The notes under the pieces are model-generated. The model worked only from the letters and a program-made list of their open reading frames with translations. It did no database searches and had not been told where the DNA came from. A program made the position numbers and the translations under genes. Shown here one piece after another: positions 35,919 to 45,153 of a stretch of DNA of 64,000 nucleotides (position 1 is its first letter; each line of letters begins with the position of its first letter). Source of the stretch: G963665545 sp963665545 (GTDB taxonomy: Bacteria > Pseudomonadota > Gammaproteobacteria > Xanthomonadales > SZUA-36); NCBI GenBank assembly GCA_963665545.2, contig CAXXKZ010000013.1, forward strand, positions 186,001 through 250,000. Direction: 5' to 3'.

Positions 35919-36926
35919 ATGCCGACCAAGAACGCACTGACTTCCCTGTTTATCCGCTGTTTGCTGTTTGTGCTGCTTTGTCCGCTCCACCTTTGGGCGG
36001 AATCGTCGAGCGACCTCAAGCCGGATTTTGTCCTGACCAGGGAGCAAACCCACAATAAATTCAGCCGTGCCATACCGCCTGCCATTCGCGTTTCATCCGG
36101 GAGCATTATCGAGGCCAACACACACGAAGCGACCGGTGGACAACTCAATATCGATTCAACCGTGGATGATCTCAACGCACTGGATTGGGACAAAATTCAC
36201 ACGCTCACCGGGCCGGTGTATGTCGAGGGCGCAATGCCAGGCGACACCCTCGCAATCAAGCTGATTAAATTGGAGCCTGGCGACTGGGGCTGGATGGCCA
36301 TTGTGCCCGGTTTCGGATTTTTGGCGGATGAGTACAGCCAGGCCCAATTCAAGACTTTCGTGCTGGACAAGGGCAGCAAGTCGTTCGAATTCACCAAAGG
36401 CATTCACATCCCGTTAAGGCCTTTTGCAGGCGTAATGGGGGTCGCGCCAGCGAGCGATGAGATGATCGATACCATTCCCCCCAGGGCAAACGGCGGCAAT
36501 ATGGACGATCCCAACCTGGTGGCTGGAACGACGGTTTATTTTCCGGTGTTTGCAGAGGGTGCCCTGTTTTCAATTGGTGACACGCATTCGGCACAGGGCC
36601 TGGGCGAGGTTTCCGGGACCGCCTTGGAATCACCGATGCGCATTACTTATGAAATCAGTGTCATAAAAGGCGGGCGCAGCATTGAGGAACCGCAATACGA
36701 AACATCCGACTACTACGCCACCACTGGCTTCGCAACCACCATCGAGGAGGCAGCGAAAAAGGCCACGCGCTTTATGATCGCCTATCTGCAGGACACCCGG
36801 GGCCTGAGCCGCGAAGACGCCTACATGCTGTGCTCAGTTGCCGCCGAGCTGAAAATAGCCGAGGTGGTGGATGCGCCCCACATGTTGGTCACCATGCATT
36901 TGCCCAAGCACATCTTCAGAAATTGA
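35919..36926 (+). CDS. Exported acetamidase/formamidase family protein
   Basis: A 335-residue member of the FmdA/AmdA amidase family: GPVYVEGAMPGDTLAIKLIKLEPGDWGW, IPLRPFAGVMGVAP, PRANGGNMD, LVAGTTVYFPVFAEGALFSIGDTHSAQGLGEVSGTALE; the conserved His and Asp metal ligands fall in the GDTHSAQGLGE block. It starts with a clear signal peptide (MPTKNALTSLFIRCLLFVLL, cleavage near LWA), with AAGGA 10 bases upstream of the ATG at 35919, so the enzyme is probably periplasmic, whereas characterised formamidases are cytoplasmic. An acyl-CoA synthetase gene starts 8 bp downstream, so the two are likely co-transcribed. Confidence 0.88.
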   Translation: MPTKNALTSLFIRCLLFVLLCPLHLWAESSSDLKPDFVLTREQTHNKFSRAIPPAIRVSSGSIIEANTHEATGGQLNIDSTVDDLNALDWDKIHTLTGPVYVEGAMPGDTLAIKLIKLEPGDWGWMAIVPGFGFLADEYSQAQFKTFVLDKGSKSFEFTKGIHIPLRPFAGVMGVAPASDEMIDTIPPRANGGNMDDPNLVAGTTVYFPVFAEGALFSIGDTHSAQGLGEVSGTALESPMRITYEISVIKGGRSIEEPQYETSDYYATTGFATTIEEAAKKATRFMIAYLQDTRGLSREDAYMLCSVAAELKIAEVVDAPHMLVTMHLPKHIFRN

Positions 36927-36934
36927 CCAGGCAG

Positions 36935-38476
36935 ATGGATTCAAAGCCAGCCCTGGATCATCTCGACCCAGGCCTGCAGGCCAGCCGCAACCTGGGCCTG
37001 ATTCTGGGTCAACGGGCTGACTCGGGCGAACTGGCCATCGTTTTCGTTGATTCCGCCGGTCGAAGCAAACACTACAGCTTTCGGTCCATCGACAAGGGCT
37101 GCCGCGCGGTTGCCGGCGACCTGCAAAGCCGCGGCCTGCGGCCCGGCTCGCGGGTCGGCATTCTCGGCATCAATTCGGTGGAATACCTGTGCGCCTACCT
37201 TGGTATCATGCGGGCCGGATTGGTCGCGGTGCCGGTCAATCAAAAGCAGCCAGAGGAAACCATCGCCTTTATTTGCGAAGACGCAAGCCTTCAGTTGCTT
37301 TATGCAGATGAAGCATCACGCACCAGGGTGGAAAATCGGGTTCTGACGCTGAGCCTCGAAGCCCTGCCCCAGCGAGAGACAGGTTTCATCGACGGTTACA
37401 CTGACCCGGATTCAACCGCATTGATCCTGTACACGTCGGGCAGCACGGGCCGGCCCAAGGGTGTCGTGTTGTCTCACGCCAGCCAGTTGGCGATGGTCGA
37501 CCACGTGCACACCGACGAAAGCACGCTGTTTTCCGGTCAGATGGGCATTGTCGTGGCGCCCATGTTCCATATGAACGCATTGGTATTTCTCGAAAGCTAC
37601 CTCGCCGGGGGTGGCTCGCTGGTGTTGATGTCGAAGTTCAATGCTGAAATTTTCGCCCAGGCGATTGAGGAATTCCAGGTCAACATGATTACCGGCGTGC
37701 CGACCATGATCGCCCTGCTTTACAGCGCCTGGGCAAAACTGGACAAGACTGATCTGAGCAGCGTCCACACCGTCTACATCGGCTCTGCGCCGGTCACCCA
37801 GGCTATCGTCGAGCAGGCCAAGGCTATGGCGCCGGACGCCATCGTGCTTAATTCCTATGGCACGACGGAAACCGGCGGTGGGCTGTTCGGTGCACACCCG
37901 CAAGGCGTAAACCGGCCATCCACGGCCGTGGGCTATCCGATGGAGGGTGTCGGCATCAAGCTAATCGACAAGCAAGGCAATGAGGTCAGTGATGAGGGGG
38001 TGCTGCTGGTCAAGGCGCAAAGCGCGATGACGGAATACCTCAACCTGCCAGAGCTGACCGCCGCCAAGATACGCGATGGTTGGATCAACACCGGCGATAT
38101 TTTCCAGCGCGACGAAAACGGATTCTTTTATTTCATCGGCCGCGATGATGACATGTTCGTGTGCTCAGGCGAAAACATATATCCCGGCGAGGTGGAACGT
38201 ATCCTCGAATCACACCCGGCAGTCGACCAGGCCAGCGTCGTCCCCGTGCCGGACTCAATTCGTGGCCAAATGCCGGTGGCCTGGGTGGTGGGGTCCGAAT
38301 CCAAAGTCAGTGAAGCACAACTTCAGGAATATGTGCGCAGCAAGGCGGCGCCTTACCTGTATCCCAGAAGAGTCTGGTTCCTCGACGAGTTGCCGCTGGC
38401 GGGCACGTCGAAAATTGATCGCAATTTGCTGGCCGCCAAGGCCCGAAAGAACATGGATAACGGAGGCAAGACATGA
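36935..38476 (+). CDS. AMP-dependent acyl-CoA synthetase (second copy)
   Basis: A 513-residue adenylate-forming ligase. LYTSGSTGRPKGVVLSH, APMFHMNALVF, YGTTETGGGLFG, GWINTGDIFQRDENGFFYFIGRDDDMFVCSGENIYP and the C-terminal Lys in LAGTSKIDRNLL are visible. It is only distantly like the ligase at 29746. I start at ATG 36935, 8 bp after the amidase stop, with AGG upstream; the longer frame runs inside the amidase gene. Its stop overlaps the next ATG (ATGA), so amidase, ligase and amidohydrolase form one operon. Confidence 0.92.
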   Translation: MDSKPALDHLDPGLQASRNLGLILGQRADSGELAIVFVDSAGRSKHYSFRSIDKGCRAVAGDLQSRGLRPGSRVGILGINSVEYLCAYLGIMRAGLVAVPVNQKQPEETIAFICEDASLQLLYADEASRTRVENRVLTLSLEALPQRETGFIDGYTDPDSTALILYTSGSTGRPKGVVLSHASQLAMVDHVHTDESTLFSGQMGIVVAPMFHMNALVFLESYLAGGGSLVLMSKFNAEIFAQAIEEFQVNMITGVPTMIALLYSAWAKLDKTDLSSVHTVYIGSAPVTQAIVEQAKAMAPDAIVLNSYGTTETGGGLFGAHPQGVNRPSTAVGYPMEGVGIKLIDKQGNEVSDEGVLLVKAQSAMTEYLNLPELTAAKIRDGWINTGDIFQRDENGFFYFIGRDDDMFVCSGENIYPGEVERILESHPAVDQASVVPVPDSIRGQMPVAWVVGSESKVSEAQLQEYVRSKAAPYLYPRRVWFLDELPLAGTSKIDRNLLAAKARKNMDNGGKT

Positions 38477-40635
38477 ACAATTCAAGCCTGACATTAAGGA
38501 GTCTCGCTTCCCTGCTGCCGCCTTCGGCGGAAGGCGGCTGCGCTCGACAGCATACAAAAGGCGCCTGGCCCCTCTGGTACCGCTCGCTATGCTCGACTTA
38601 CCCAACCGGGGCCGGCGGGTCGCCTGCAGCTCCAAGACTGAATGGCGCGCTGGCAGTGCCGCTGTTGCTGGCCTTGCTCGGCTGTTCTAAGGCACCAGAC
38701 ACCAGCATTCCAGCTGAACCCATCAATCGTCCCCCCCCTGCTGCCAGCCAGGCACAGGGTGGGCGCACTGCGTTTGTCAATGTATCAGTCATACCGATGG
38801 ATTCGGAGACAGTGCTGGAAAACCACACTGTCATTGTTAGCGATGGCCGTATTGTCAGTGTGTTGCCCACCGCCGACACCGATGTCAGCCAAGTGACCAC
38901 CGTGATTGATGGCGCAGGCAAATACCTGGCGCCGGGTCTCGCCGACATGCACGCGCATCCGATGACCCAATATGACCTGGATCTGTTTCTGGCCAATGGC
39001 ATTACCTTTATTCGTTCAATGTGGGGCGAGCCACCGTTGCTCGAGATGCGTGATGCCATCAATCGGGGAGAGCTTCGAGGACCACGCATTTACACCAGCG
39101 GCCGGATCGTCGATGGCCCGCCCGCCCTCCATTACGGGACCGATGAAGTCGTTGACGCAGATTCTGCCCGGGCTGTCCTCACCGATCAGCTCCAAGACGG
39201 CTATGACTGGATAAAAATCTACTCAAATCTCAACCTCGAAGCCTTTGATGCCATTGCATCGCAGGCGAAGTCTTCGAAAGTCCATTTTGCCGGCCACATT
39301 CCAGCGTCCGTACCGGCCGCACACGCCATGCGCGCCGGAATGCAGACCTTTGAGCATTTGACCGGCGTGGCCACCGCCACTACTCGCGACGGTGTGGACG
39401 TACCGGCCCGCTGGGCGCCCGAATTCGCTACGCTTGCCGCCCGCATTGCAACGGGCGAAGTGACCATGGATCAACTCTTCGACAGCGAAAAAATGACGGA
39501 TCTGGCCAATGTCGCGGCGGAAACAGGTATTTGGGTCGTGCCGACACTGGTTGTCTTGCGTAGCATCGGCCTGTCGCCCGCGCAAATGCAGGCCGAAAGC
39601 ACCACTCAGGCATACCGCCACATGAGTTATCCAGTGAAGGAATTCTGGAAATTGATACCCATGATGAGCGCCGCAGCAAGCCCCGAGGTGTCCGCCGGCA
39701 CCGCCAGGTATTTTGAGCATGAAATCAGCCAGGTCGGCGCCTTTCATCAAGCGGGGGCGGGAATATTGGCCGGCACGGACGCGCCCAACCCATTTGTTTA
39801 TACCGGATTTAGCCTGGTCACCGAACTGGAGTTATTTGTCGAGGCCGGCATGACCAGCTTTGAGTCGGTTCAGACGGCCACAACGAACGTGGCGGCCTTC
39901 CTGGGTGAGTCAGGAGAGACCGCCGTCGTGCGCGCAGGCGCGAGGGCCGACCTGGTGCTGTTGGAAGCCAACCCTCTGGAATCCGTAACGGCCTACCGGT
40001 CCATTGAGGGTGTCATGGTGGCAGGCCAGTGGCTTGATCGGGCGACATTGGACGGCCTGCTTGAAGGCGCAGTGGAGAGTGCCCAGATCGATGCGACGAT
40101 GTTTGAAGGTCAACAAGGCTGGCCAACTGAGCAAGGAGAGCAGATCATGCTACAGGCTGCTTACCGGCGTTATCAAAAAAACCAAACGGCAGGTGCGGAG
40201 CGCATCAGTACTGTACAAACCGCGAACGGCGGCGTCGCGCACCTGAGCCATTCCCGTCAGGACGATGGTCAGGAGCACACGGCCCGGTTGGCTGGCGGTG
40301 CTGAGCTCAGTCTCTCCGGCAGTGCTGCAGACTGGCTGGCCATCGGCAGCAAAATTAGCGATCTGGCAGACGGTGAAACGCGCCGGCTCTCAGGCACCAT
40401 GCAAACCCCCGATGGCCTCGACACAGTGGAAATCACCGTGACCCGGCACCCCAGTATTGTCATCACCGGCCACTTTTACTGGTCTGGGTGCAATCCTCAC
40501 GATGTGCTGATTTTTGGCCCATCGACAGCAATCACGGCCGAAATTTGCTGGGGTGGCGGATTCTTCAGCGGCTGGCCGATTCGAATCGAAGTCGAGCAGG
40601 ACAAAGTCAAGACCACATACCGGCGTTTTCTCTGA
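38473..40635 (+). CDS. Lipoprotein-like metal-dependent amidohydrolase with repeat-derived N-terminal insert
   Basis: A 720-residue amidohydrolase-superfamily protein. After an unusual N terminus, the lipoprotein signal LNGALAVPLLLALLGCSKAP (lipobox LLGC, Cys near residue 71) leads to the core: LAPGLADMHAHPM (HxH metal site), IKIYSNL (bridging Lys region), FAGHIPA (His), FEHLTG (His) and GTDAPNP (Asp). This is the imidazolonepropionase/prolidase-like group. Residues about 540-720 form an added beta-rich C-terminal domain of unknown role. Residues 9-55 are encoded by a copy of the window's repeat family (38498-38640), which lies between MNNSSLTL and the hydrophobic part of the signal peptide, so export may be impaired or start further in. 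It overlaps the ligase stop by 4 bases. Confidence 0.8.
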   Translation: MNNSSLTLRSLASLLPPSAEGGCARQHTKGAWPLWYRSLCSTYPTGAGGSPAAPRLNGALAVPLLLALLGCSKAPDTSIPAEPINRPPPAASQAQGGRTAFVNVSVIPMDSETVLENHTVIVSDGRIVSVLPTADTDVSQVTTVIDGAGKYLAPGLADMHAHPMTQYDLDLFLANGITFIRSMWGEPPLLEMRDAINRGELRGPRIYTSGRIVDGPPALHYGTDEVVDADSARAVLTDQLQDGYDWIKIYSNLNLEAFDAIASQAKSSKVHFAGHIPASVPAAHAMRAGMQTFEHLTGVATATTRDGVDVPARWAPEFATLAARIATGEVTMDQLFDSEKMTDLANVAAETGIWVVPTLVVLRSIGLSPAQMQAESTTQAYRHMSYPVKEFWKLIPMMSAAASPEVSAGTARYFEHEISQVGAFHQAGAGILAGTDAPNPFVYTGFSLVTELELFVEAGMTSFESVQTATTNVAAFLGESGETAVVRAGARADLVLLEANPLESVTAYRSIEGVMVAGQWLDRATLDGLLEGAVESAQIDATMFEGQQGWPTEQGEQIMLQAAYRRYQKNQTAGAERISTVQTANGGVAHLSHSRQDDGQEHTARLAGGAELSLSGSAADWLAIGSKISDLADGETRRLSGTMQTPDGLDTVEITVTRHPSIVITGHFYWSGCNPHDVLIFGPSTAITAEICWGGGFFSGWPIRIEVEQDKVKTTYRRFL
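38498..38560 (-). repeat. Composite-repeat core inside a coding sequence
   Basis: Read on the minus strand this is the hairpin CCGCCTTC / GAAGGCGG (CGCC loop), then AGCAGGGAAGCGAGACTCC, the same core as at 12148 and 28017, preceded by the GTCGAGCGCAG that also precedes other copies. It is read through in frame by the amidohydrolase gene. The downstream 80 bases to 38640 are also likely non-native but match no other module seen here. Confidence 0.75.
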
Positions 40636-40647
40636 TACATTGCGCTC

Positions 40648-41613
40648 ATGACCGCGCTGAAAATTCCAACGCTGGTGGAGCTTCGGGAAGCAGCAGCACG
40701 TATCCGGGGCACCGCAACACGTACGCCTTTGCTAAGGCTGCCGCTGGAGGGAGATGGGTCTGAAATCTGGCTCAAGCTGGAAAACCTGCAGCCGATCGGC
40801 TCCTTCAAAATCCGTGGTGCGGTCAACGCCATTGCGGCGGCAAAGCCCGAAGCCCTGGCTCAGGGGGTGTTTACGGCCAGCGCCGGAAACATGGCCCAGG
40901 GTGTTGCCTGGGCCGCTCGAAAATTGAATTTGCCCTGCGCTGTGGTCGTACCCGACCACGCGCCCGCAACCAAGATTGCTGCGATTGAACGCCTGGGTGG
41001 AAAAGTCATAAAAGTGACCTTCGACGAGTGGTGGGAGGTGATGATGAGCGGCGTTTATCCTGGCCTTGATGGCCTCTTCATTCACCCGGTCTGTGACCAA
41101 AACGTCATTGCCGGCAATGGCACGGTGGGGCTTGAGATCATCGAAGATTGCCCGGAAGTCGAAACGCTCATCGTCCCGTTCGGCGGCGGGGGCCTGAGTT
41201 GCGGCATCGCAGCAGGAGTTCGGGCCAGCGGCAGTAAAGCCCGCGTTTTATGTGCGGAGGTCGAAACTGCGACACCGCTCAGTGCAGCACTCAAGGCAGG
41301 AAAGCCGGTGGAAGTGGATTATGCCTCGAGTTTTGTCGACGGCATCGGGGGCAAGACTTTGTTGGCGCCCATGTGGCCGCTGGTGCGCGAGTTGATCGAC
41401 GGTTCCATCATCGTATCCCTGCGCCAGATCGCCGCTGCGATCCGCCTGCTGGCCGAGCGCCAGCGAACCATTGCCGAAGGTGCGGGTGCGAGCGCACTAG
41501 CGGCGGCACTCAGCGCTCAGGCCGGTAGCGGCAAAACCGTCTGCGTGGTTTCTGGCGGCAATATCGACTTTGCTGTGTTGGGCGAAATCCTGTCCGGTGG
41601 AGTACCTGGATGA
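40648..41613 (+). CDS. Threonine/serine dehydratase-like PLP enzyme
   Basis: A fold-type II PLP enzyme of 321 residues: Schiff-base Lys in IGSFKIRGAVNAI, ASAGNMAQGVAWAA, PFGGGGLSCGIAAG and terminal VVSGGNIDF, the set seen in catabolic threonine/serine ammonia-lyases without an ACT domain. Distinct from the dehydratase at 26425. It overlaps the next gene by 4 bases (ATGA), suggesting a coupled role with that membrane protein. It starts 12 bp after the amidohydrolase stop and so probably ends the same operon. Confidence 0.85.
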   Translation: MTALKIPTLVELREAAARIRGTATRTPLLRLPLEGDGSEIWLKLENLQPIGSFKIRGAVNAIAAAKPEALAQGVFTASAGNMAQGVAWAARKLNLPCAVVVPDHAPATKIAAIERLGGKVIKVTFDEWWEVMMSGVYPGLDGLFIHPVCDQNVIAGNGTVGLEIIEDCPEVETLIVPFGGGGLSCGIAAGVRASGSKARVLCAEVETATPLSAALKAGKPVEVDYASSFVDGIGGKTLLAPMWPLVRELIDGSIIVSLRQIAAAIRLLAERQRTIAEGAGASALAAALSAQAGSGKTVCVVSGGNIDFAVLGEILSGGVPG

Positions 41614-42521
41614 CCACCCAGGTCGCCCCACCCGCCAAATCCTTTACCCTTGAAGCCTTCCTGATACCCCTGCTGAAGCAGCCCAAGATTGCTCAGACCA
41701 TCAAATGGACTGTCTACGGCCTGTTAGTGATCAACCTGATCGCATTTATCGTTGATGACTACCAGGTGTTCATCAGCACGCTCGACGACTCGGCGGCGCT
41801 GTCCGAATTGATCGAGTCGTGGTCGACAACAATCGACATGATCGCTTGGCTGGGACTGGTGTTCCTGTTTGAACTGGAGACTTACGCACTTCCCGACGCT
41901 GCGTTCAAACCGTGGCTCACACGTACGCTGCAAATCGCCCGCATGGTCTGTTATCTATCGCTTGCGCTGGCTGCCTACAGCTATACCACCGATGCGATCG
42001 ACAACTATGACGTTGCACCCTGGCCCGACGTAACCAGCCTGTGCCAGCTTGCCGACCAGGGGGTGGCCCTGCAACTCGACAACATTGATTATGCGGACAT
42101 CACCAGCGCCAATTGCGCGGAGCTATCGGCAGAAACGTCTTTCTACAAGTTCGAAGCGCTCACCTCAATCATTGACGGCCCGACTTTGAAGCACATTCAA
42201 TGGATTGACTGGTTCGGTGTGCTCAATGCCTTCGTCTGGATCATCGTCGTCTTGTTGATCGAAGTGGAGCTGCGGCTGCAAAACGCCGGTCATTTCGCTG
42301 ACCGAGCCATCAAGTTGGTGCGCAAGGCCAATACATTTTTCTACGCCATTTTGATCATGAACGGGTTGATTTGGTTGTTCACCGGCTACCCCCTGTGGGC
42401 CTGGGATGCCTTCCTGTGGATCGCCGGGTTTTGGGCCATTGAACTCAACATGGTGGAGTGGGAGAAAGGGCACATGCAGGAACAGCAATCGGGTGACTCA
42501 AAAGCACCAATGACCGGCTAG
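41610..42521 (+). CDS. Membrane protein of unknown function
   Basis: 303 residues, not recognised. Hydrophobic segments lie around residues 34-54 (VYGLLVINLIAFIVDD), 72-90 (IDMIAWLGLVFLFELET), 107-125, 206-222 (FVWIIVVLLIEVELRL) and 243-280 (FFYAILIMNGLIWLFTGYPLWAWDAFLW), so a four- to six-span inner-membrane protein. A central 60-residue loop (residues about 130-190) carries two cysteines and is probably outside the membrane. The acidic residues inside hydrophobic segments (FELE, IEVE) recall voltage-sensor or ion-channel-like scaffolds, but this is only a visual impression. Start overlaps the upstream dehydratase stop. Confidence 0.7.
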   Translation: MTTQVAPPAKSFTLEAFLIPLLKQPKIAQTIKWTVYGLLVINLIAFIVDDYQVFISTLDDSAALSELIESWSTTIDMIAWLGLVFLFELETYALPDAAFKPWLTRTLQIARMVCYLSLALAAYSYTTDAIDNYDVAPWPDVTSLCQLADQGVALQLDNIDYADITSANCAELSAETSFYKFEALTSIIDGPTLKHIQWIDWFGVLNAFVWIIVVLLIEVELRLQNAGHFADRAIKLVRKANTFFYAILIMNGLIWLFTGYPLWAWDAFLWIAGFWAIELNMVEWEKGHMQEQQSGDSKAPMTG

Positions 42522-42552
42522 AACGTCCACTTTGCTTCCAGGCCAGTGGGTC

Positions 42553-43246
42553 TCACTGCAAGGCTACTTCGACGGCCGCCTTGCAGTGTATTTCCATGGT
42601 GTCGAACACCGGTACTGACAGGTCGGGCGCTTTGATCAACAAGCCTATTTCGGTACAGCCCAAGATGATCGACTCGGCGCCTCGTGTGACCAAACGATCA
42701 GCGATATCGATAAACGCCTGTCGCGATTCAATGGTGACTTTGCCGACACAGAGCTCGTCATAGATGACCCGATGGACAGTCTCGCGATCGGGAGCTGCGG
42801 GAATCAACACATCAAGCCCGTACTTGTCGGCCAGGCGATCCGTGTAAAAGCGCTCTTCCATGGTAAACCGCGTAGCCAGCAGGCCGACTCGACCAAAACC
42901 ACCGGCAACAATTGCCGCGCCGGTGGCGTCAGCGATATGCAGAACGGGTATGCCGATCCCGTCCTGTACCTGGTCGGCAAGTTTGTGCATGGTATTGGTG
43001 CAAATCAGCAGAAAGTTCGCGCCAGCCCGCTCAATATTTTTGGCCGCCTCAACCAGAATGTCGCCGGCCTCGGCCCAGCGGCCCTGGTGTTGCAGTTGCT
43101 CGATTTCGGAAAATTCAACCGAGAACTATGGCGATCCGGGCGAAGCACAAGTCGCCGAGCTGGTTGCGTACCAGCTGGTTGATCACGCGGTAATACTCAA
43201 GCGACGACTCCCAGCTCATGCCGCCCAGAAGTCCAATCGTTTTCAT
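42553..43246 (-). pseudogene. Aspartate/glutamate racemase family gene, frameshifted
   Basis: The start MKTIGLLGGMSWESSLEYYR is typical of the Asp/Glu/hydantoin racemase superfamily, but the frame ends after about 46 codons at a TGA near 43120. One base over, the sequence continues as SVEFSEIEQLQHQGRWAEA, ICTNTMHKLADQV and the second catalytic-Cys region IILGCTEIGLLI to the stop at 42553. A single-base insertion (or two-base loss) at about 43122-43128 accounts for this. It overlaps the D-cysteine desulfhydrase gene by 4 bases. With a 1-base repair the product would be about 230 residues, the normal length. Confidence 0.88.
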
Positions 43247-44274
43247 GTCCGCTCAGCCTGAATATCTCGAGCAAAGGTATCAACATAGCCATACAGGCCA
43301 GGCGTGCCACCAGTATGCATAAAGACAATGTTTTCTGCCGCTTCAAATCTGCCTCGCCTGATCATGTCAATCATCCCTGCCATTGCCTTGCCGGTATAAA
43401 CGGGATCCAGCACGATGCCCTCCAGGCGCGCCGTCAATTGCACGGCTTCGATCATCGCGGCAGTAGGCCTGCCATAACCTTGACCGACATATTGATCATC
43501 AACCGTCACATCGCTCTGGCCAACCGGGTTGGCAACACCGAGTTTTGCTGCAGTTTCTTCAACAAGTTCATGAATTCGCTGTTCTTTTTCAGCCCGAGGT
43601 GCGCTGACGCTGATACCGAAGACACGGGCAGGCTCGCCCGCAAGTCGCAGGCCCAGCAACAGACCGGCATGGGTACCGCAACTGCCGGTGGCGAGGACAA
43701 TATTATCGATTTGCCGGTCCTGTTGACGGGCCTGCGTGGCAAGCTCTTCAGCGGCAAGAACGTAACCGAGACAACCCACGGCAGTCGATCCGCCAGAAGG
43801 CATCACGTAGGGCGAATGCCCTTCGCCCAGCAATTCCTCGACAAGTTTGTCACAGGCGGCGGGGGCTTCAGCCTCGCTCGCAATCAGTCGCAATTCCGCA
43901 CCGAATAACTGATCGAGCAGTAGGTTGCCGGACCGCGAATAGTCCTCGCCAACCTCGGCGCTGAGTGCCGCCACCGGCCGATCCAGAATCGCAATGCAAC
44001 GCACGCCTTGCCGGGCGCAAGCCGCAGCAGTTTGGCGCGCATGGTTGGACTGAAATCCACCGAAAGTGATGACCACGTCGGCACCCATTTCCGCCACCTC
44101 GGCCATTAGAAACTCAAGCTTGCGCGTCTTGTTGCCGCCGCAGGCAAGACCGGTGCAATCATCACGCTTGATCAGCAAACCGGGCCCGCCCAGATGCCGT
44201 TCCAGCGCCGCCAGGGGCTCCAGCGGTGTTGGCAGATGGCCGAGCCTGAGGCGCGGCAGGGAAGATAAGTTCAT
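43243..44274 (-). CDS. D-cysteine desulfhydrase / ACC deaminase family PLP enzyme
   Basis: A 343-residue fold-type II PLP enzyme. LPTPLEPL, IKRDDCTGLACGGNKTRKLEFL (Schiff-base Lys in GGNKTRK), FGGFQSNHARQTAAACA, PSGGSTAVGCLGYVLA and TGSCGTHAGLLLGL are shared by DcyD and ACC deaminases; the LACGGNKTRK form and the rest of the pattern favour D-cysteine desulfhydrase, but the true substrate could be another D-amino acid or 1-aminocyclopropane carboxylate. I use MNLSSLPRLRL at 44274 as start; an upstream ATG at 44331 adds 19 residues of poor fit. Coupled to the broken racemase downstream, so it is probably the surviving part of an amino-acid catabolic operon. Confidence 0.85.
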   Translation of the reverse strand: MNLSSLPRLRLGHLPTPLEPLAALERHLGGPGLLIKRDDCTGLACGGNKTRKLEFLMAEVAEMGADVVITFGGFQSNHARQTAAACARQGVRCIAILDRPVAALSAEVGEDYSRSGNLLLDQLFGAELRLIASEAEAPAACDKLVEELLGEGHSPYVMPSGGSTAVGCLGYVLAAEELATQARQQDRQIDNIVLATGSCGTHAGLLLGLRLAGEPARVFGISVSAPRAEKEQRIHELVEETAAKLGVANPVGQSDVTVDDQYVGQGYGRPTAAMIEAVQLTARLEGIVLDPVYTGKAMAGMIDMIRRGRFEAAENIVFMHTGGTPGLYGYVDTFARDIQAERT

Positions 44275-44337
44275 GTTGTGAGCGTTGGCCAGTTCGGGAT
44301 CAGCCCCCTTGCATCTTGCTGCAAGCGGCATTTCAAC

Positions 44338-45153
44338 TCAACCTGCAATGGACGCAGGGTGGTCAATACCGCGACCCAATTTGCCACGCGTCAGCAGCAC
44401 GACCAGGGCGCCTGACAGGACCATAAGTAGCGTGGCGATCACCAGGAGATCGATGTCGAAGGGCGGCAGGCCGCCATTTGGCGTCATGGAGAAATCGATC
44501 AACAGGGTCATCGCCCAGAAATTCATTGATCCGTGAAATACCATTCCGCTGATCAGGGCGCTACCCCCTGTTTTGTTGTACAGCCAAGTCATGACCGTGG
44601 CATTGCCGACACCGCCGAGCGTAAACCAGAACAGAAAGGGCATGCCCATCAGGTATTGGAAAGAGCCCTGTTCCAAGAATTCCGGCAAATGCCACAGGCT
44701 ATAAATCGTCCCAATCAGCACGCTTGCGGCCAGCGGCCCCCACTTCGACTGCATCAGCGGCAGCACGAAACCGCGCCAGCCAATTTCGCCGACAGGACCG
44801 TCTCCGGGCGTGAAGACCACGGCCAACAAAAGGGGCGCCAGGTGCCATTCGTTGATCAGGAATGTAAAACCTGGCGGGTCTCCCCCGAGCACCACATGTA
44901 GGGCAATGGCCGACAAGTAGGTCGTCGGCGGAATGAGCAATGCAAGCGCCCACCACTTGATGCCAACGCGCCAGCGCAGGCAACTGCGAAGCAGGACCCT
45001 AAAGCCCTGCCAACCCCCAACCAGGAACGCGGCGAGCAGACCGGCAATGGACGCAGCAGCGATGAACAGACCGGCATCGCCGCTGCCGTGGCCAATCCAA
45101 TCAAATACAAATCGTCCCCAACCCATGGCAAAAACCAGGACGAAGAACAACAT
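44338..45153 (-). CDS. CPBP family intramembrane metalloprotease
   Basis: A 271-residue membrane protein with about seven hydrophobic segments. The CPBP/Abi motifs are GEIGWRGFVLPLMQ (motif 1), YSLWHLPEF (motif 2) and VFHGSMNFW (motif 3), with Glu and His residues expected to form the active site. Such proteases act on membrane-bound peptides and are sometimes linked to bacteriocin self-immunity. The start is uncertain: no ribosome-binding site precedes the ATG at 45153, and hydrophobic coding-like sequence continues upstream to about 45310 in the same general direction, so the N terminus may have been altered. That 216-bp gap holds no other gene. Confidence 0.78.
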   Translation of the reverse strand: MLFFVLVFAMGWGRFVFDWIGHGSGDAGLFIAAASIAGLLAAFLVGGWQGFRVLLRSCLRWRVGIKWWALALLIPPTTYLSAIALHVVLGGDPPGFTFLINEWHLAPLLLAVVFTPGDGPVGEIGWRGFVLPLMQSKWGPLAASVLIGTIYSLWHLPEFLEQGSFQYLMGMPFLFWFTLGGVGNATVMTWLYNKTGGSALISGMVFHGSMNFWAMTLLIDFSMTPNGGLPPFDIDLLVIATLLMVLSGALVVLLTRGKLGRGIDHPASIAG

